From the NCBI GenBank assembly GCA_937927895.1, contig CALGKA010000018.1, positions 1 to 64,000 on the forward strand: 64,000 nucleotides of DNA, in the 5' to 3' direction. The position numbers and the translations under genes were made by a program. This DNA is from an uncultured Granulosicoccaceae bacterium (GTDB lineage: Bacteria > Pseudomonadota > Gammaproteobacteria > Granulosicoccales > Granulosicoccaceae). The notes under the pieces were generated by a model. That model did no database searches. It was not told the origin of the DNA and saw only the letters and a list, made by a program, of their open reading frames with translations. Positions 9,901-17,822 of the stretch are shown here, piece after piece (position 1 is the stretch's first letter; every line of letters begins with the position of its first letter).

Positions 9901-11306
9901 ATGGACCACTTAGCCTAGATGATATCAATCAACTGCTACCAATAGTTCCGGCAAGCCTGCTAGATGATGAACGCTATATTTGCGGCGAGCTACTAGAAAA
10001 TGACAACAGAACGCTTTACTGCGATGCAGAGAATCTTGAGATTCTACTGCGCTGGCAAAGAGCCGATAGACGGCCAGCCTTTGAACCACTGGACCCTAAA
10101 TCCCTGCCCGGCATTCTCGCTAACTGGCATCAGTTTAATCGTCCCGCCAACGAACAATCAGTAACCGAGGCTTTTGAACGATTACGCGGTTATCGCACTC
10201 GAGTGCAACCACTGCTTAATGACTTATTTAGCGCACGCCTAACTGATTTTTCAGAACATCTTCTGGACAATGTTTTTCTACACCAACAGCTCGCATGGTT
10301 AGGTACAGACAAAGACCAATGCTGCCTTTGTTACCCTGAAGACATAGAGCTGTTGCAGAGTAATACTGCAAGGCTTTTTGAGTTAGCGCAATTCTTTGGC
10401 GATATCAATGCACGCTACAACTACTTACAAATAGCCACGACCGCACGTGAGCATAAACACGCTAGTGCAGCAGAACACGACGAACCCAACAACGAAGATA
10501 CCGTTAACGATCAATGGTGGAAAGGTGTGTGGGCAGGCCAGCTCACCGCTGACACTCTGGCGCCATTAAGACAAGGCGCTAAAAAGAGCTACAAGCTAAG
10601 CACAGGCAACAACACAGCCAGCCGTATTGGCAATGCCCGCCGTAGAGCCCGTGGTTTAAGCGCCGCCTGGCCCGGTAACTGGCAACTCATACAGCTTAAC
10701 AACAATGAAACTGATGCGCTCACTGAACACGAAGAATGTCGGGAGCGAGTGCACCTGTTGCTTGATCGCTATGGTGTTATTACCCGTGAGCTTGCCAACC
10801 GTGAAATGGACAGCCTGCGTTTTGGCAAACTGTTTAAGGCGCTTAGAGTTATGGAGCTTGCCGGTGAAGTTATGCAAGGCTTGTTCTTCGATGAACTCAG
10901 TGGCCCACAATTTATATCACCAAGAGCACTCACGCGCCTACAACAAAACGAGCCAGCCCCTGCGCACTTTTGGTGCAACGCATTAGACCCTGTATCGCCC
11001 TGTGGGCTTGGCCTTGACTGGCCAGAATTACCGCAACGGCGCGAGCAAAACTACCTGGCGTTTTATAAAGGCAAACTTGCACTGGTTATTGAAAACAACG
11101 GCGGACGGTTGCATTTCTATCTCGACCCGCAAGACAGCGAGATAACACAAGCGCTAGCCCCATGCGTACAGCTGGTCAAAACCCACGGCAAAATGACCGT
11201 GAAGGAAATAAACGAAGAATCAGCCATGACAAGCCCATGGCTACCAGCGCTTGCAACCGTACTAAAAAAGCGCAAGGATCATCGCAGTGTTTATTTTGAA
11301 CTGTAA
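6984..11306 (+). CDS. lhr: Lhr-family DEAD/DEAH-box helicase
   Basis: Large SF2 helicase: APTGSGKTLTAFLW, IIDEVHSM, IALSATVNP, VATSSLEMGIDIG, IQRIGRAGHSVG; size and architecture match Lhr. ATG at 6984 preferred because the longer ORF start runs into the tandem repeat. Confidence 0.92.
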   Translation: MSNALKDFHPDISNWFHHQFKHPTAVQQAAWPVIASGAHALITAPTGSGKTLTAFLWSLNRFATKEWQPGATRLLYVSPLKALNNDIQRNLLDPLKQLGDALPGISVRTRSGDTSQGDRQRMLRKPPDILITTPESLALLLTTTRGRLALSNVETMIIDEVHSMVDSRRGVSLMTSAERLLELTGSLQRIALSATVNPLEAIAEYVGGFDDTGRARPVSIVNPASEKVISLNVKYPVEVKEAAEQGDSVWDPLAEKFRDVALNNRSTLFFTNSRAMAEKITLKINEQSPTLLAYAHHGSLAREIRAEVERRLKAGELRAIVATSSLEMGIDIGNLDRVVLLQSPPGIAATIQRIGRAGHSVGEESHGSLYPVHAADFIEAAALSTATIARDLEPLKPIKGALDILSQVIVSMTANETWTADDIFQLLKRSAPYQNLSREQFHLVLELLSGRYAGARVRELQSRIVYNRIDGTINAKKSALFALYNSGGSIPDRGYYQIRHADSGAKIGELDEEFVWEARIGDTFSLGTQHWQVRQINHNDVLVKPSKSGIAPPFWRAERNNRSHHYATRIGEFLLKANTLLAAGKQKQLALHLTEQLAFDDGASDKLIDYLQRQREKSATDLPHRHHLLVELVESGPGGYRGPDVQKQLVIHTHWGGRLNHPWALALQSAWQEKFNEQPKIHADNDAIAITVSEVPDPALVLSLVNSANLDHHLRHSLESSGFFGTRFRECAGRFLLLPRQKFNQRLPLWMSRLQAKKLMSATMQFEDFPVLLETWRTCLNDEFELQALNTMLNEVADGVCQWSFIRTASPTPFASNLSFDHINMYMYADDTPDQQQVSALSGDLIKATAQNSELRPRIDNRINEQFIAKRQRTLEDYSPTDAEEWNEWVKERVLIPQSEWWPEWQDNPAKHDKLLCELTLDKRRWVCHIEHARQIIKSGLAENAVASKKKLPAIDTDARTADTLAAEILSYYGPLSLDDINQLLPIVPASLLDDERYICGELLENDNRTLYCDAENLEILLRWQRADRRPAFEPLDPKSLPGILANWHQFNRPANEQSVTEAFERLRGYRTRVQPLLNDLFSARLTDFSEHLLDNVFLHQQLAWLGTDKDQCCLCYPEDIELLQSNTARLFELAQFFGDINARYNYLQIATTAREHKHASAAEHDEPNNEDTVNDQWWKGVWAGQLTADTLAPLRQGAKKSYKLSTGNNTASRIGNARRRARGLSAAWPGNWQLIQLNNNETDALTEHEECRERVHLLLDRYGVITRELANREMDSLRFGKLFKALRVMELAGEVMQGLFFDELSGPQFISPRALTRLQQNEPAPAHFWCNALDPVSPCGLGLDWPELPQRREQNYLAFYKGKLALVIENNGGRLHFYLDPQDSEITQALAPCVQLVKTHGKMTVKEINEESAMTSPWLPALATVLKKRKDHRSVYFEL

Positions 11307-11396
11307 ACCAGGAAAATCAAAACCGCAGGATTTATCAATTCCACTGGTGGGACACTTGCAGTCGTCCTATCCACAACAGACAAATGGAAATTTAAG

Positions 11397-12251
11397 ATGA
11401 ATCAAACCGAAAAGCGCTATCAGCAAAAGTTAGATCAAGTCACAGACTACATTTACGCCAATCTTGAGAAAGACATTCGTATAGACACATTGGCCGAAGT
11501 CGCTTGCCTGTCACCTTACCACTGGCACCGAGTCTATAAATCAATGCGAGGCGAAACCATTGCAACTACGATTAAAAGGCTCCGCCTACAGCGGGCAGCA
11601 GACCGACTGGCCAACTCAGACTTACCCATCGCAGACATAGCCAGCCGTTCGCAATACACCACTATCGAATCATTCAACCGTGCGTTCAAAGCAGAGTTCA
11701 ACCTACCACCTGCGGCCTACCGCGAACGCGGCAGCCATGCGCAGTTTAAAAATGCCATGGCTAAAAACAACCCAAACGAATTCAATGTTAATATCATAGA
11801 CTTTCCAGAAACCCTCTGCGCCGCCGTTCCACACACAGGCTCCTATATGCAAATAGATCAAGCCATGGGTAAGCTATTCGTACTATTGAAAGAACTGAAT
11901 TTGCTAAACGAAAATACAAAAATGATGGCGCTGTTTTTAGATGACCCGGAGCTTACAGAAACAGAGGCATTACGTTCATTCGCCTGCAGCCCGATAGAAC
12001 CTTCAACGCACTTACCCACAGCTCTTGAAACCAAAACATTGAAAGCAAGACAAGTAGCAAAGCTTACATACAAAGGACCGTATGCAGACATGTCACAAGC
12101 GTATCAATGGCTTTATGGAGTGTGGCTACCAGAATCAGGGTACGAGCCTGCAGATTCCCCATGCATTGAAAGCTACTTAAACAATCCACAGCAAGTTGCA
12201 CCCACCGAACTACTGACAGATATCATGTTGCCACTGGCAGGACTCTCATGA
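11397..12251 (+). CDS. AraC family transcriptional regulator with GyrI-like effector domain
   Basis: N-terminal AraC HTH (LAEVACLSPYHWHRVYKSMRGETIATTIKRLRLQRAADRLA) and C-terminal GyrI-like domain. Confidence 0.9.
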   Translation: MNQTEKRYQQKLDQVTDYIYANLEKDIRIDTLAEVACLSPYHWHRVYKSMRGETIATTIKRLRLQRAADRLANSDLPIADIASRSQYTTIESFNRAFKAEFNLPPAAYRERGSHAQFKNAMAKNNPNEFNVNIIDFPETLCAAVPHTGSYMQIDQAMGKLFVLLKELNLLNENTKMMALFLDDPELTETEALRSFACSPIEPSTHLPTALETKTLKARQVAKLTYKGPYADMSQAYQWLYGVWLPESGYEPADSPCIESYLNNPQQVAPTELLTDIMLPLAGLS

Positions 12252-12679
12252 AACAGACTATCTCAAAAGACGTAAAAAGTGTATTCGATAGCTTTCCAAC
12301 GGATGCAAAAGAAAAGCTGCTGAAAATAAGGCAGCTAATCTTCAACGCAGCTGCCGAAGACAACGCTATAGGCACCGTCACCGAGACACTCAAGTGGGGA
12401 GAACCTGCTTACTTAACAGACGAAACCGGTAGTGGCAGCACTATACGACTGGGATACAAAGATAAAACACCTGATTCAGTGGATATCTACTTCAATTGCC
12501 AGACAACCCTGATTAAAGACATAAAGCAAAAGTATGCTGATGAGCTTGTTTGTGAAAACAATCGGCTAATTCGTATTCCGATTGCCGAAGCATTGCCTAC
12601 GGATACGTTGAGTGATTGCTTAACTATGGCGTTAAAGTATCACTACAACAAGAAAGCTCGGGACAGTGGACTATTGTAA
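12248..12679 (+). CDS. DUF1801-like protein
   Basis: 143 aa; KLLKIRQLIFNAAAED...TETLKWGEPAYLT; start overlaps the upstream stop (ATGA). Confidence 0.75.
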   Translation: MKQTISKDVKSVFDSFPTDAKEKLLKIRQLIFNAAAEDNAIGTVTETLKWGEPAYLTDETGSGSTIRLGYKDKTPDSVDIYFNCQTTLIKDIKQKYADELVCENNRLIRIPIAEALPTDTLSDCLTMALKYHYNKKARDSGLL

Positions 12680-12820
12680 GCATCGATATGGGCTCTGTTA
12701 ACAGTTTGCTATAGTATTCACCGCTCGGTCAGATATTTTTCAGCCCTAGCACCGAGTCTTTACTTACATCGAAGGTGTCGTTTTTACATTTCAATTTTAC
12801 CGCATCAGAATTTTTAGAAA

Positions 12821-12988
12821 CTAACGCTTTACTTCTAACAGGTGCTCATCTGCTCGGTACATAATGTGGTACGGAGCATTTTGTTGTTCGGTAATTGGCA
12901 TATGCGATTTAACCCGGCTGACACACACTTCTTTTTCATCAACTGAATAGAAAGCAACCAACCCTTGTTGGGCGTGTTCTGCAGACAT
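12821..12988 (-). CDS. possible small protein (55 aa), below the ORF-track cutoff
   Basis: MSAEHAQQGLVAFYSVDEKEVCVSRVKSHMPITEQQNAPYHIMYRADEHLLEVKR*, read from the minus strand; more protein-like than the overlapping 72-aa ORF. Confidence 0.3.
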   Translation of the reverse strand: MSAEHAQQGLVAFYSVDEKEVCVSRVKSHMPITEQQNAPYHIMYRADEHLLEVKR

Positions 12989-13223
12989 GCCAAGCCTACA
13001 CCATGAAATTCGAAGCCATCAACATTGTGTAGATCCCGCATTTGCGCAGACACGCAGAACTGTTACTGATGAATCCTTTAAGCGCAGATCTTTTACCGTC
13101 GAAGAAGGCAAGTGCCCGTTTACTACTAGTTTTGTTTGAGTTATTAACCTTCGCTCCATACGCGCATTACACAGAATATAAATCTGTTATGTTTAAAGTA
13201 CAAAATGCAAGAGAGGGACAACA

Positions 13224-13856
13224 ATGAGCATTGAAACCTATTTACTTTATCTAGTAGCTGTTGGGGTATTTTTCGCAACACCACCAGACACGAGCCAGCT
13301 GTTAATCATTTCAAACAGTATCCGCCACGGGTTAAAGCGCACTAAATGGACAATCGCGGGGGACCTCACTGCTAACTGCCTACAAATGACAGCTGCAGCC
13401 TTTGGCTTAGCAACAATAATTGCTAGCTCTGCAACAGCGTTTACTATTATTAAGTGGATGGGGGTGCTTTACCTTGCGTGGATTGGTGCAAAGCTATTAA
13501 TATCAAAAGATCACACATCAAATATACAACATAGTCACTCTGGTGAAAAACTAAGAATGTATAAGCAAGGTTTTTTTACGTCTTTGGCTAATCCCTTCGC
13601 TGTCGCGTTCTTTGCCGCTCTGTTCCCTCAGTTCATTGACACAAGCATTGCAATAATTCCGCAGTTATTAATCCTGGGCAGCACTTATATTGTTATAGAT
13701 GGATTGATTCTGCTTGCCTGGGGCTTAACAGGAGTTCACGCATCAAAACGGATCACAGCACTTGATCTCTCCCTTATCAATAAGATATGCGGCGCACTGA
13801 TGATCACAGCCGCTGGACTACTTGCAGTAAAGGACCTGGAACCCGGTAACAGGTAA
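13224..13856 (+). CDS. LysE family translocator
   Basis: TPPDTSQLLIISNSIRHGLKRTKWTIAGDLTAN, GVLYLAWIGAKLL. Confidence 0.88.
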   Translation: MSIETYLLYLVAVGVFFATPPDTSQLLIISNSIRHGLKRTKWTIAGDLTANCLQMTAAAFGLATIIASSATAFTIIKWMGVLYLAWIGAKLLISKDHTSNIQHSHSGEKLRMYKQGFFTSLANPFAVAFFAALFPQFIDTSIAIIPQLLILGSTYIVIDGLILLAWGLTGVHASKRITALDLSLINKICGALMITAAGLLAVKDLEPGNR

Positions 13857-13933
13857 GCCACTACTATTACAACTTAAAGCGCGCTGATAGCACCACAATC
13901 GAAACGGACTGTATTTGAGACGTTTGGTTCGTT

Positions 13934-14096
13934 ATAGGAAGCCCGCCAGCGTGAGCGAGGGATTTTAGAAGTGGGTGCTTAGGTATCGCTGGCTTTGAAA
14001 AATATCACTGATGTAACTGCATCTCTTTTTTAAGTACCCCATAGAAGTTAATCATAGGGGAATAAAGTCCCTCGCTGACGCTGGCGGGCTTCCTAA
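13934..14096. repeat. REP-like inverted repeat element
   Basis: AGGAAGCCCGCCAGCGTGAGCGAGGGATTTTA (13935..) and near-perfect reverse complement AAAGTCCCTCGCTGACGCTGGCGGGCTTCCTA (to 14095). Confidence 0.85.
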
Positions 14097-14139
14097 AAGA
14101 TGATGCCTATAGTAAAACTCACGCTCATGGCGACAAACT

Positions 14140-14168
14140 TAACGCTGTCAGCCATTGCTGACAGCGTT
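14140..14168 (-). terminator. probable terminator hairpin downstream of the 14186..15616 gene
   Basis: AACGCTGTCAGC-CATT-GCTGACAGCGTT stem-loop; weak U tract. Confidence 0.5.
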
Positions 14169-14185
14169 GGTAATAACAGTACTCT

Positions 14186-15616
14186 TTAGAAACTTACGTT
14201 AAATTCATTGAGCGTAAAAGAACCAGAGCCCCACCACATCTCTGTGCCAATTTCGATTGCCCCCATATAGTATTCGGGTTTAAGCACATCAATCTCACGG
14301 GCCACTGATTCTGCAGCGGTCCAGTCACGTGTCCAGTCTACAAAGCGCTTCCAGTTTAGAGTGCCACTGGTTGTAGGTGTTTGCGCGGTAAACGCGATGT
14401 AGTGTTTGTTGCTTCGCGGCTTAATGTAAACATCCCACAGCTGGTTATCGATCATCACACCTGTTAGTGCCAGATCACCCGGTGTTCTTATGGTCGGGTT
14501 GTTAACCCAGATCATCATTTCATACGCGCGGTTGTCTGTACGATTACCAGCCTCGTCAAAATCGCACGGTCCACGAATATCATCTGAATCGTGAAAGAAA
14601 GATTCCAGCGCTACATTACGCTCGGCATCTTCATCGAGTGTTTCACTGAAATCATAGCGCACGACAAACTCTGGAAGGTTCATTACTTGTTCTGGAAGAC
14701 CTGTTTCTTCTTTTGTACCTGATACATGTGTGCCTAATTTGGGACCGTATAAAACTTCAGGATAGGCTTTTACTTCATACTCACCAAATTCCGTCAGGGT
14801 ATCGTACTGGCCTAGCCAATCGTAAGACCAGGCAGGTGTAACGGAGCCATTTGCATTCTCAGTAACATTAATGATCTGTGACCAGCTATCATTCGCCATT
14901 GTTTTAGCGTTCCACGCGTTATTCAGCACAACGTACTTGTCGTAAGCCACGGCGGCCCACGCTTCACATTCGTCAATAGTGTTAGATAAGATCGGCTGCA
15001 TGTTTTCCGAAAACGGAGTAGTAATGCTATAAGTATCAGAGACCGGGCCTGGTACACCATTGACTGTTGACTCTACATACCAATCCAAGTTGTTGTCATA
15101 ATATGCAAGTGCTGTGGTAGCACTACACATGCCCTCACCTGTTTGACAATTAGCTGCAAGCGGATCAAGAGACCTTGCGTAACCGCTGGCGCCTGCGTCT
15201 TTTACAACAATTTTATAAGATTCCGCATTGGCTACCGCCGGCCATACAAATTCCGGTTGCGCGGTATCAAGAACGCCAGTTGGTGGAACTGCAGTTTCTG
15301 TATTGCCAACGGTACCTGTATCACTACCGTTTCCGGTGCCATCAGTACCGGTATCTGTTCCTGTGTCCGTTCCAGTATCTGTTCCTGCGTCCGTTCCAGT
15401 GTCTGTTCCCGTGCCTGTATCTGTCCCAGTGTCCGCTCCAGTGTCTGTTCCCGAGCCCGTATCTGTCCCAACGTCTGTTCCAGTACCACTGTCGCCATTA
15501 TTAACAGTGCCTTCTGTCGGTGTTCCATTACCACTATTGGTGTCCGGTGTTGAATCACCTCCACATGCGCTCAGCAGAACTGCATAAAGCGCCACCATCA
15601 TTAGTTGTTTATTCAA
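14186..15616 (-). CDS. lipoprotein with low-complexity TGTD repeat linker and a C-terminal globular domain of unknown function
   Basis: Lipobox-like LLSACGG; (DTGTDTGT)n linker; C-terminal domain EMWWGSGSFTLNEFNVSF. Confidence 0.75.
   Translation of the reverse strand: MNKQLMMVALYAVLLSACGGDSTPDTNSGNGTPTEGTVNNGDSGTGTDVGTDTGSGTDTGADTGTDTGTGTDTGTDAGTDTGTDTGTDTGTDGTGNGSDTGTVGNTETAVPPTGVLDTAQPEFVWPAVANAESYKIVVKDAGASGYARSLDPLAANCQTGEGMCSATTALAYYDNNLDWYVESTVNGVPGPVSDTYSITTPFSENMQPILSNTIDECEAWAAVAYDKYVVLNNAWNAKTMANDSWSQIINVTENANGSVTPAWSYDWLGQYDTLTEFGEYEVKAYPEVLYGPKLGTHVSGTKEETGLPEQVMNLPEFVVRYDFSETLDEDAERNVALESFFHDSDDIRGPCDFDEAGNRTDNRAYEMMIWVNNPTIRTPGDLALTGVMIDNQLWDVYIKPRSNKHYIAFTAQTPTTSGTLNWKRFVDWTRDWTAAESVAREIDVLKPEYYMGAIEIGTEMWWGSGSFTLNEFNVSF
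15345..15510. repeat. imperfect coding tandem repeat encoding Gly-Thr-Asp-Thr units
   Basis: Reiterated GTATCTGT(C/T)CC(A/T/C)GTGTC(T/C)G hexamer/dodecamer on + strand within the lipoprotein gene. Confidence 0.75.
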
Positions 15617-15896
15617 TGTTATGACTCCAATCTTTATAGTTCCCGGTTACGTTCCGGGTAATAAAACCAGGCAAATGCGAACCACTCTCTTCAAAAGCTT
15701 AGGGTTCTCGCCGAAATACTCTGAGCTACACATTTTGTCATGACATTTAAGTATTGTCAACGTGCAGAATGGCTACTCTATAACAACTAGGCAGACTGTT
15801 TCACCCTTGACTGTCCGGATAAAAACAAACGTGTGTATAAATGTTTCTTCAAGCACAAACACAGCGACACCGTAACCGGTGCCACTGCGTACAGAC

Positions 15897-16442
15897 TTAC
15901 GCTACAAAGACATTCTGGAATTTCGATTTCAGATATTCCATTTGATCCGTTAGCACGTTGCGGTTATCAAGATAGAACCATTCGTACAAATTCGGCGCGA
16001 ACGGAATTGCCAGCAATTCAAGCCCTGCTTCTTCAGGCGTTTTATCTGCTTTGTAGTTATTGCACTTGCGGCAAGACGTTACGCAGTTTTCCCAAACATC
16101 TCTGCCGCCACGTGATCGTGGGATCACATGATCACGCGAATGTTCACGCGCTACGAACGTGTGGCCGCAGTACAGACACATGTGATCATCCCTGGCGAAC
16201 AACACCGGGTTACTGATCTGCGGAACCATTTGCTCAACCACGCGGCCTTTCACCGCAATAATCGCAGGGATATCGAGTTGCGATTGTTCACCGCTATTTT
16301 GGAAACCACCGCGCAGGCTGATTGCTAGGCTACCCATTTCCCACAGCACCTGGCCTTTTGATTTAGCGGTTGCTGCATCTTCGTAGTTGATCCACGCTTG
16401 CGGTGAACCGGCTTTGTTTAGTTTAAGAATTTCCGTTTTCAT
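15897..16442 (-). CDS. HNH endonuclease family protein
   Basis: CLYCGHTFVAREHSRDHVIPRSRGGRDVWENCVTSCRKCNNYKADKTPEEAG, canonical HNH with CxxC pairs. Confidence 0.92.
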   Translation of the reverse strand: MKTEILKLNKAGSPQAWINYEDAATAKSKGQVLWEMGSLAISLRGGFQNSGEQSQLDIPAIIAVKGRVVEQMVPQISNPVLFARDDHMCLYCGHTFVAREHSRDHVIPRSRGGRDVWENCVTSCRKCNNYKADKTPEEAGLELLAIPFAPNLYEWFYLDNRNVLTDQMEYLKSKFQNVFVA

Positions 16443-16586
16443 GATTTACATCTTTAATGAGCCACTTAACCTAGTGACATTTATGTGAAACAAACAAAAG
16501 CGCCTTAACGCTTATATAGTTTAGTGTCAGTGCATGAATACAACTTGAATCTGCATCACTTATTCAAATTTTTTTTGCACTAACAA

Positions 16587-16614
16587 TTGACATCATAATT
16601 TAAAAGCGTATAAC
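16587..16614 (+). promoter_or_regulatory. sigma70-like promoter
   Basis: TTGACA (16587-16592), 16-nt spacer, TATAAC (16609-16614). Confidence 0.6.
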
Positions 16615-16620
16615 ACACCT

Positions 16621-16770
16621 ACTATGTTTACAAAACCAACAACAGAACGCACGAACATTCGCCATCAAGTGATGGGGAACTGTTGGTGTGTGTGGGTCTT
16701 GTAAAGTGATTTGATTATTAATACATCTATTTATTTTATAAAGGCCCGCTCACTGAAGCGGGTTTTTTTT
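16621..16770 (+). ncRNA. candidate structured small RNA of about 150 nt
   Basis: Follows a sigma70-like promoter and ends in a strong terminator; nested helices TTTACAA/TTGTAAA (16627/16699), CCAACA..AG/CTGTTGG (16636/16680), CCATC-AAGT-GATGG (16662-16675); no ORF of at least 60 aa. Confidence 0.55.
16745..16770 (+). terminator. Rho-independent terminator
   Basis: CCCGCT-CACTGA-AGCGGG followed by TTTTTTTT. Confidence 0.85.
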
Positions 16771-17021
16771 GCCTGTTTTTATTGAGTTAGATTCTCACTG
16801 TGTCAGGTATTTAAACTACAGGTGTAGTTTTTACACATACCTACTATTTTTTTGCAGCCTGCTTAACCGTAGGTTGGGGATAACTGTTGCCGATGGATTT
16901 CTATGACAGTAGGACTGCAACTGATTTTTTTGACAACAAAATTTTTATATAACAGAGGAAAAAATAACGAACACTTTTTTTAGTCAATAAATATTGCTTT
17001 AGAAACAATGAAAAAGGTAAT

Positions 17022-17095
17022 GGTGAATGTAATGTAGCGGCAGCATGACTGACTGTGAATCAGTTCGGCAGGGTTCGAATCCCGCGTTCACCCCA
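17022..17095 (+). tRNA. tRNA-His(GTG), divergent
   Basis: G-1, acceptor GTGAATG/CGTTCAC, C73, CCA encoded; anticodon arm ACTGA-CTGTGAA-TCAGT; T loop TTCGAAT; short D loop AGCGGCA. Confidence 0.85.
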
Positions 17096-17115
17096 TTTTT
17101 TCCGACCAATTGTTT

Positions 17116-17188
17116 TTCCCGGCAAACCAATAGTGAGACGCTGAGCTGATAAGTCAGCTGTAATTGATCTGTTGCTTACATCGGGAAT
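17116..17188 (+). tRNA. tRNA-Ile(GAT)-like, degenerate
   Basis: Acceptor TTCCCGG/TCGGGAA; anticodon loop CTGATAA; T and D arms not canonical; no encoded CCA. Confidence 0.45.
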
Positions 17189-17260
17189 CAAAAATTTACT
17201 ATGCACTGAATTTCCTTTGAAGAATATTTCGGTTGATAACTAATCAGTGCAAACAATTTT

Positions 17261-17336
17261 AGAAGCGTAGCTCAATAGGCAGAGCATCCGGCTTTTAACC
17301 GGAAGGTTGTGGGATCGTTGCCCACCGCTTCTACCA
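17261..17336 (+). tRNA. tRNA-Lys(TTT)
   Basis: Acceptor AGAAGCG/CGCTTCT; TCCGG-CTTTTAA-CCGGA; GTGGG-ATCGTTG-CCCAC (atypical T loop); ACCA. Confidence 0.88.
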
Positions 17337-17344
17337 AATAAGTA

Positions 17345-17419
17345 GCCCGATTGGCTGATGACTGGTTTAGCACCTGTTTTGTAAGCAGGGGATTAGCAGT
17401 TTACATCCGTCATTGGGCG
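17345..17419 (+). tRNA. tRNA-Thr(TGT)-like, degenerate T arm
   Basis: Acceptor GCCCGAT/ATTGGGC; CCTGT-TTTGTAA-GCAGG; T arm poorly paired; no CCA. Confidence 0.55.
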
Positions 17420-17431
17420 CGAAGTTTTTGA

Positions 17432-17502
17432 ACGTCATTCAAGTGGTTGAGTTTGGGTCTCCAAAACCTGAAACGAAGGTTCGACTCCTTCATGGCGTGC
17501 CA
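17432..17502 (+). tRNA. tRNA-Trp(CCA), compact (71 nt)
   Basis: Acceptor ACGTCAT/ATGGCGT; TGGGT-CTCCAAA-ACCTG; GAAGG-TTCGACT-CCTTC; GCCA; D arm reduced to TCAA-GTGG-TTGA. Confidence 0.8.
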
Positions 17503-17508
17503 GTTTAT

Positions 17509-17582
17509 ATCTCGGCGATGTGATGGTGGCATATCTGCCTTTCAAGCAGAGTGAGCGGGTTCGATTCCCGTCCGAGATACCA
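17509..17582 (+). tRNA. tRNA-Glu(TTC)
   Basis: Acceptor ATCTCGG/CCGAGAT; TCTGC-CTTTCAA-GCAGA; GCGGG-TTCGATT-CCCGT; ACCA. Confidence 0.88.
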
Positions 17583-17587
17583 GGTAA

Positions 17588-17662
17588 GGGACTGTGATAG
17601 AGAGGCTATATCTCGGATTGCAAATCCGCTGCACGCAGGTTCGAATCCTGTCGGTCCCTCCA
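17588..17662 (+). tRNA. tRNA-Cys(GCA)
   Basis: Acceptor GGGACTG/CGGTCCC; anticodon loop TTGCAAA; GCAGG-TTCGAAT-CCTGT; TCCA. Confidence 0.85.
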
Positions 17663-17663
17663 A

Positions 17664-17741
17664 GTTGCAGACTATGCCGATATGGTTTCGCATCGGTTTG
17701 AAGAGCCGATAAAGCAGGTTGGATACTCGCAGTCTGCAACC
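17664..17741 (+). tRNA. tRNA-Phe(GAA)-like, with extended 10-bp terminal stem
   Basis: GTTGCAGACT...AGTCTGCAAC perfect 10-bp terminal pairing; TCGGT-TTGAAGA-GCCGA anticodon arm; atypical T arm; no CCA. Confidence 0.5.
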
Positions 17742-17749
17742 GTTTTTAA

Positions 17750-17820
17750 GCTCCGGCTTCCGGGAAGAACCTTTCGTTACATGAAAGGTGTGCAGTGTTC
17801 GATTCACTGACGGAGTACCA
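17750..17820 (+). tRNA. tRNA-Val(TAC)-like, very short D arm
   Basis: Acceptor GCTCCGG/ACGGAGT (6 of 7); CTTTC-GTTACAT-GAAAG; CAGTG-TTCGATT-CACTG; ACCA; D arm CTTC-CGG-GAAG. Confidence 0.7.
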
Positions 17821-17822
17821 AA

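Noticed and set aside
15143-15587. ORFs antisense to the TGTD-repeat lipoprotein (V/P/S and C/R-rich proteins)
   Set aside because: Low-complexity translations of the repeat in other frames; the minus-strand lipoprotein with lipobox explains the region.
15897-16442. HNH endonuclease as part of a restriction, defence or homing module with the tRNA array
   Set aside because: It is divergently oriented, resembles common stand-alone chromosomal HNH proteins, and has no methylase, integrase or intron features beside it.
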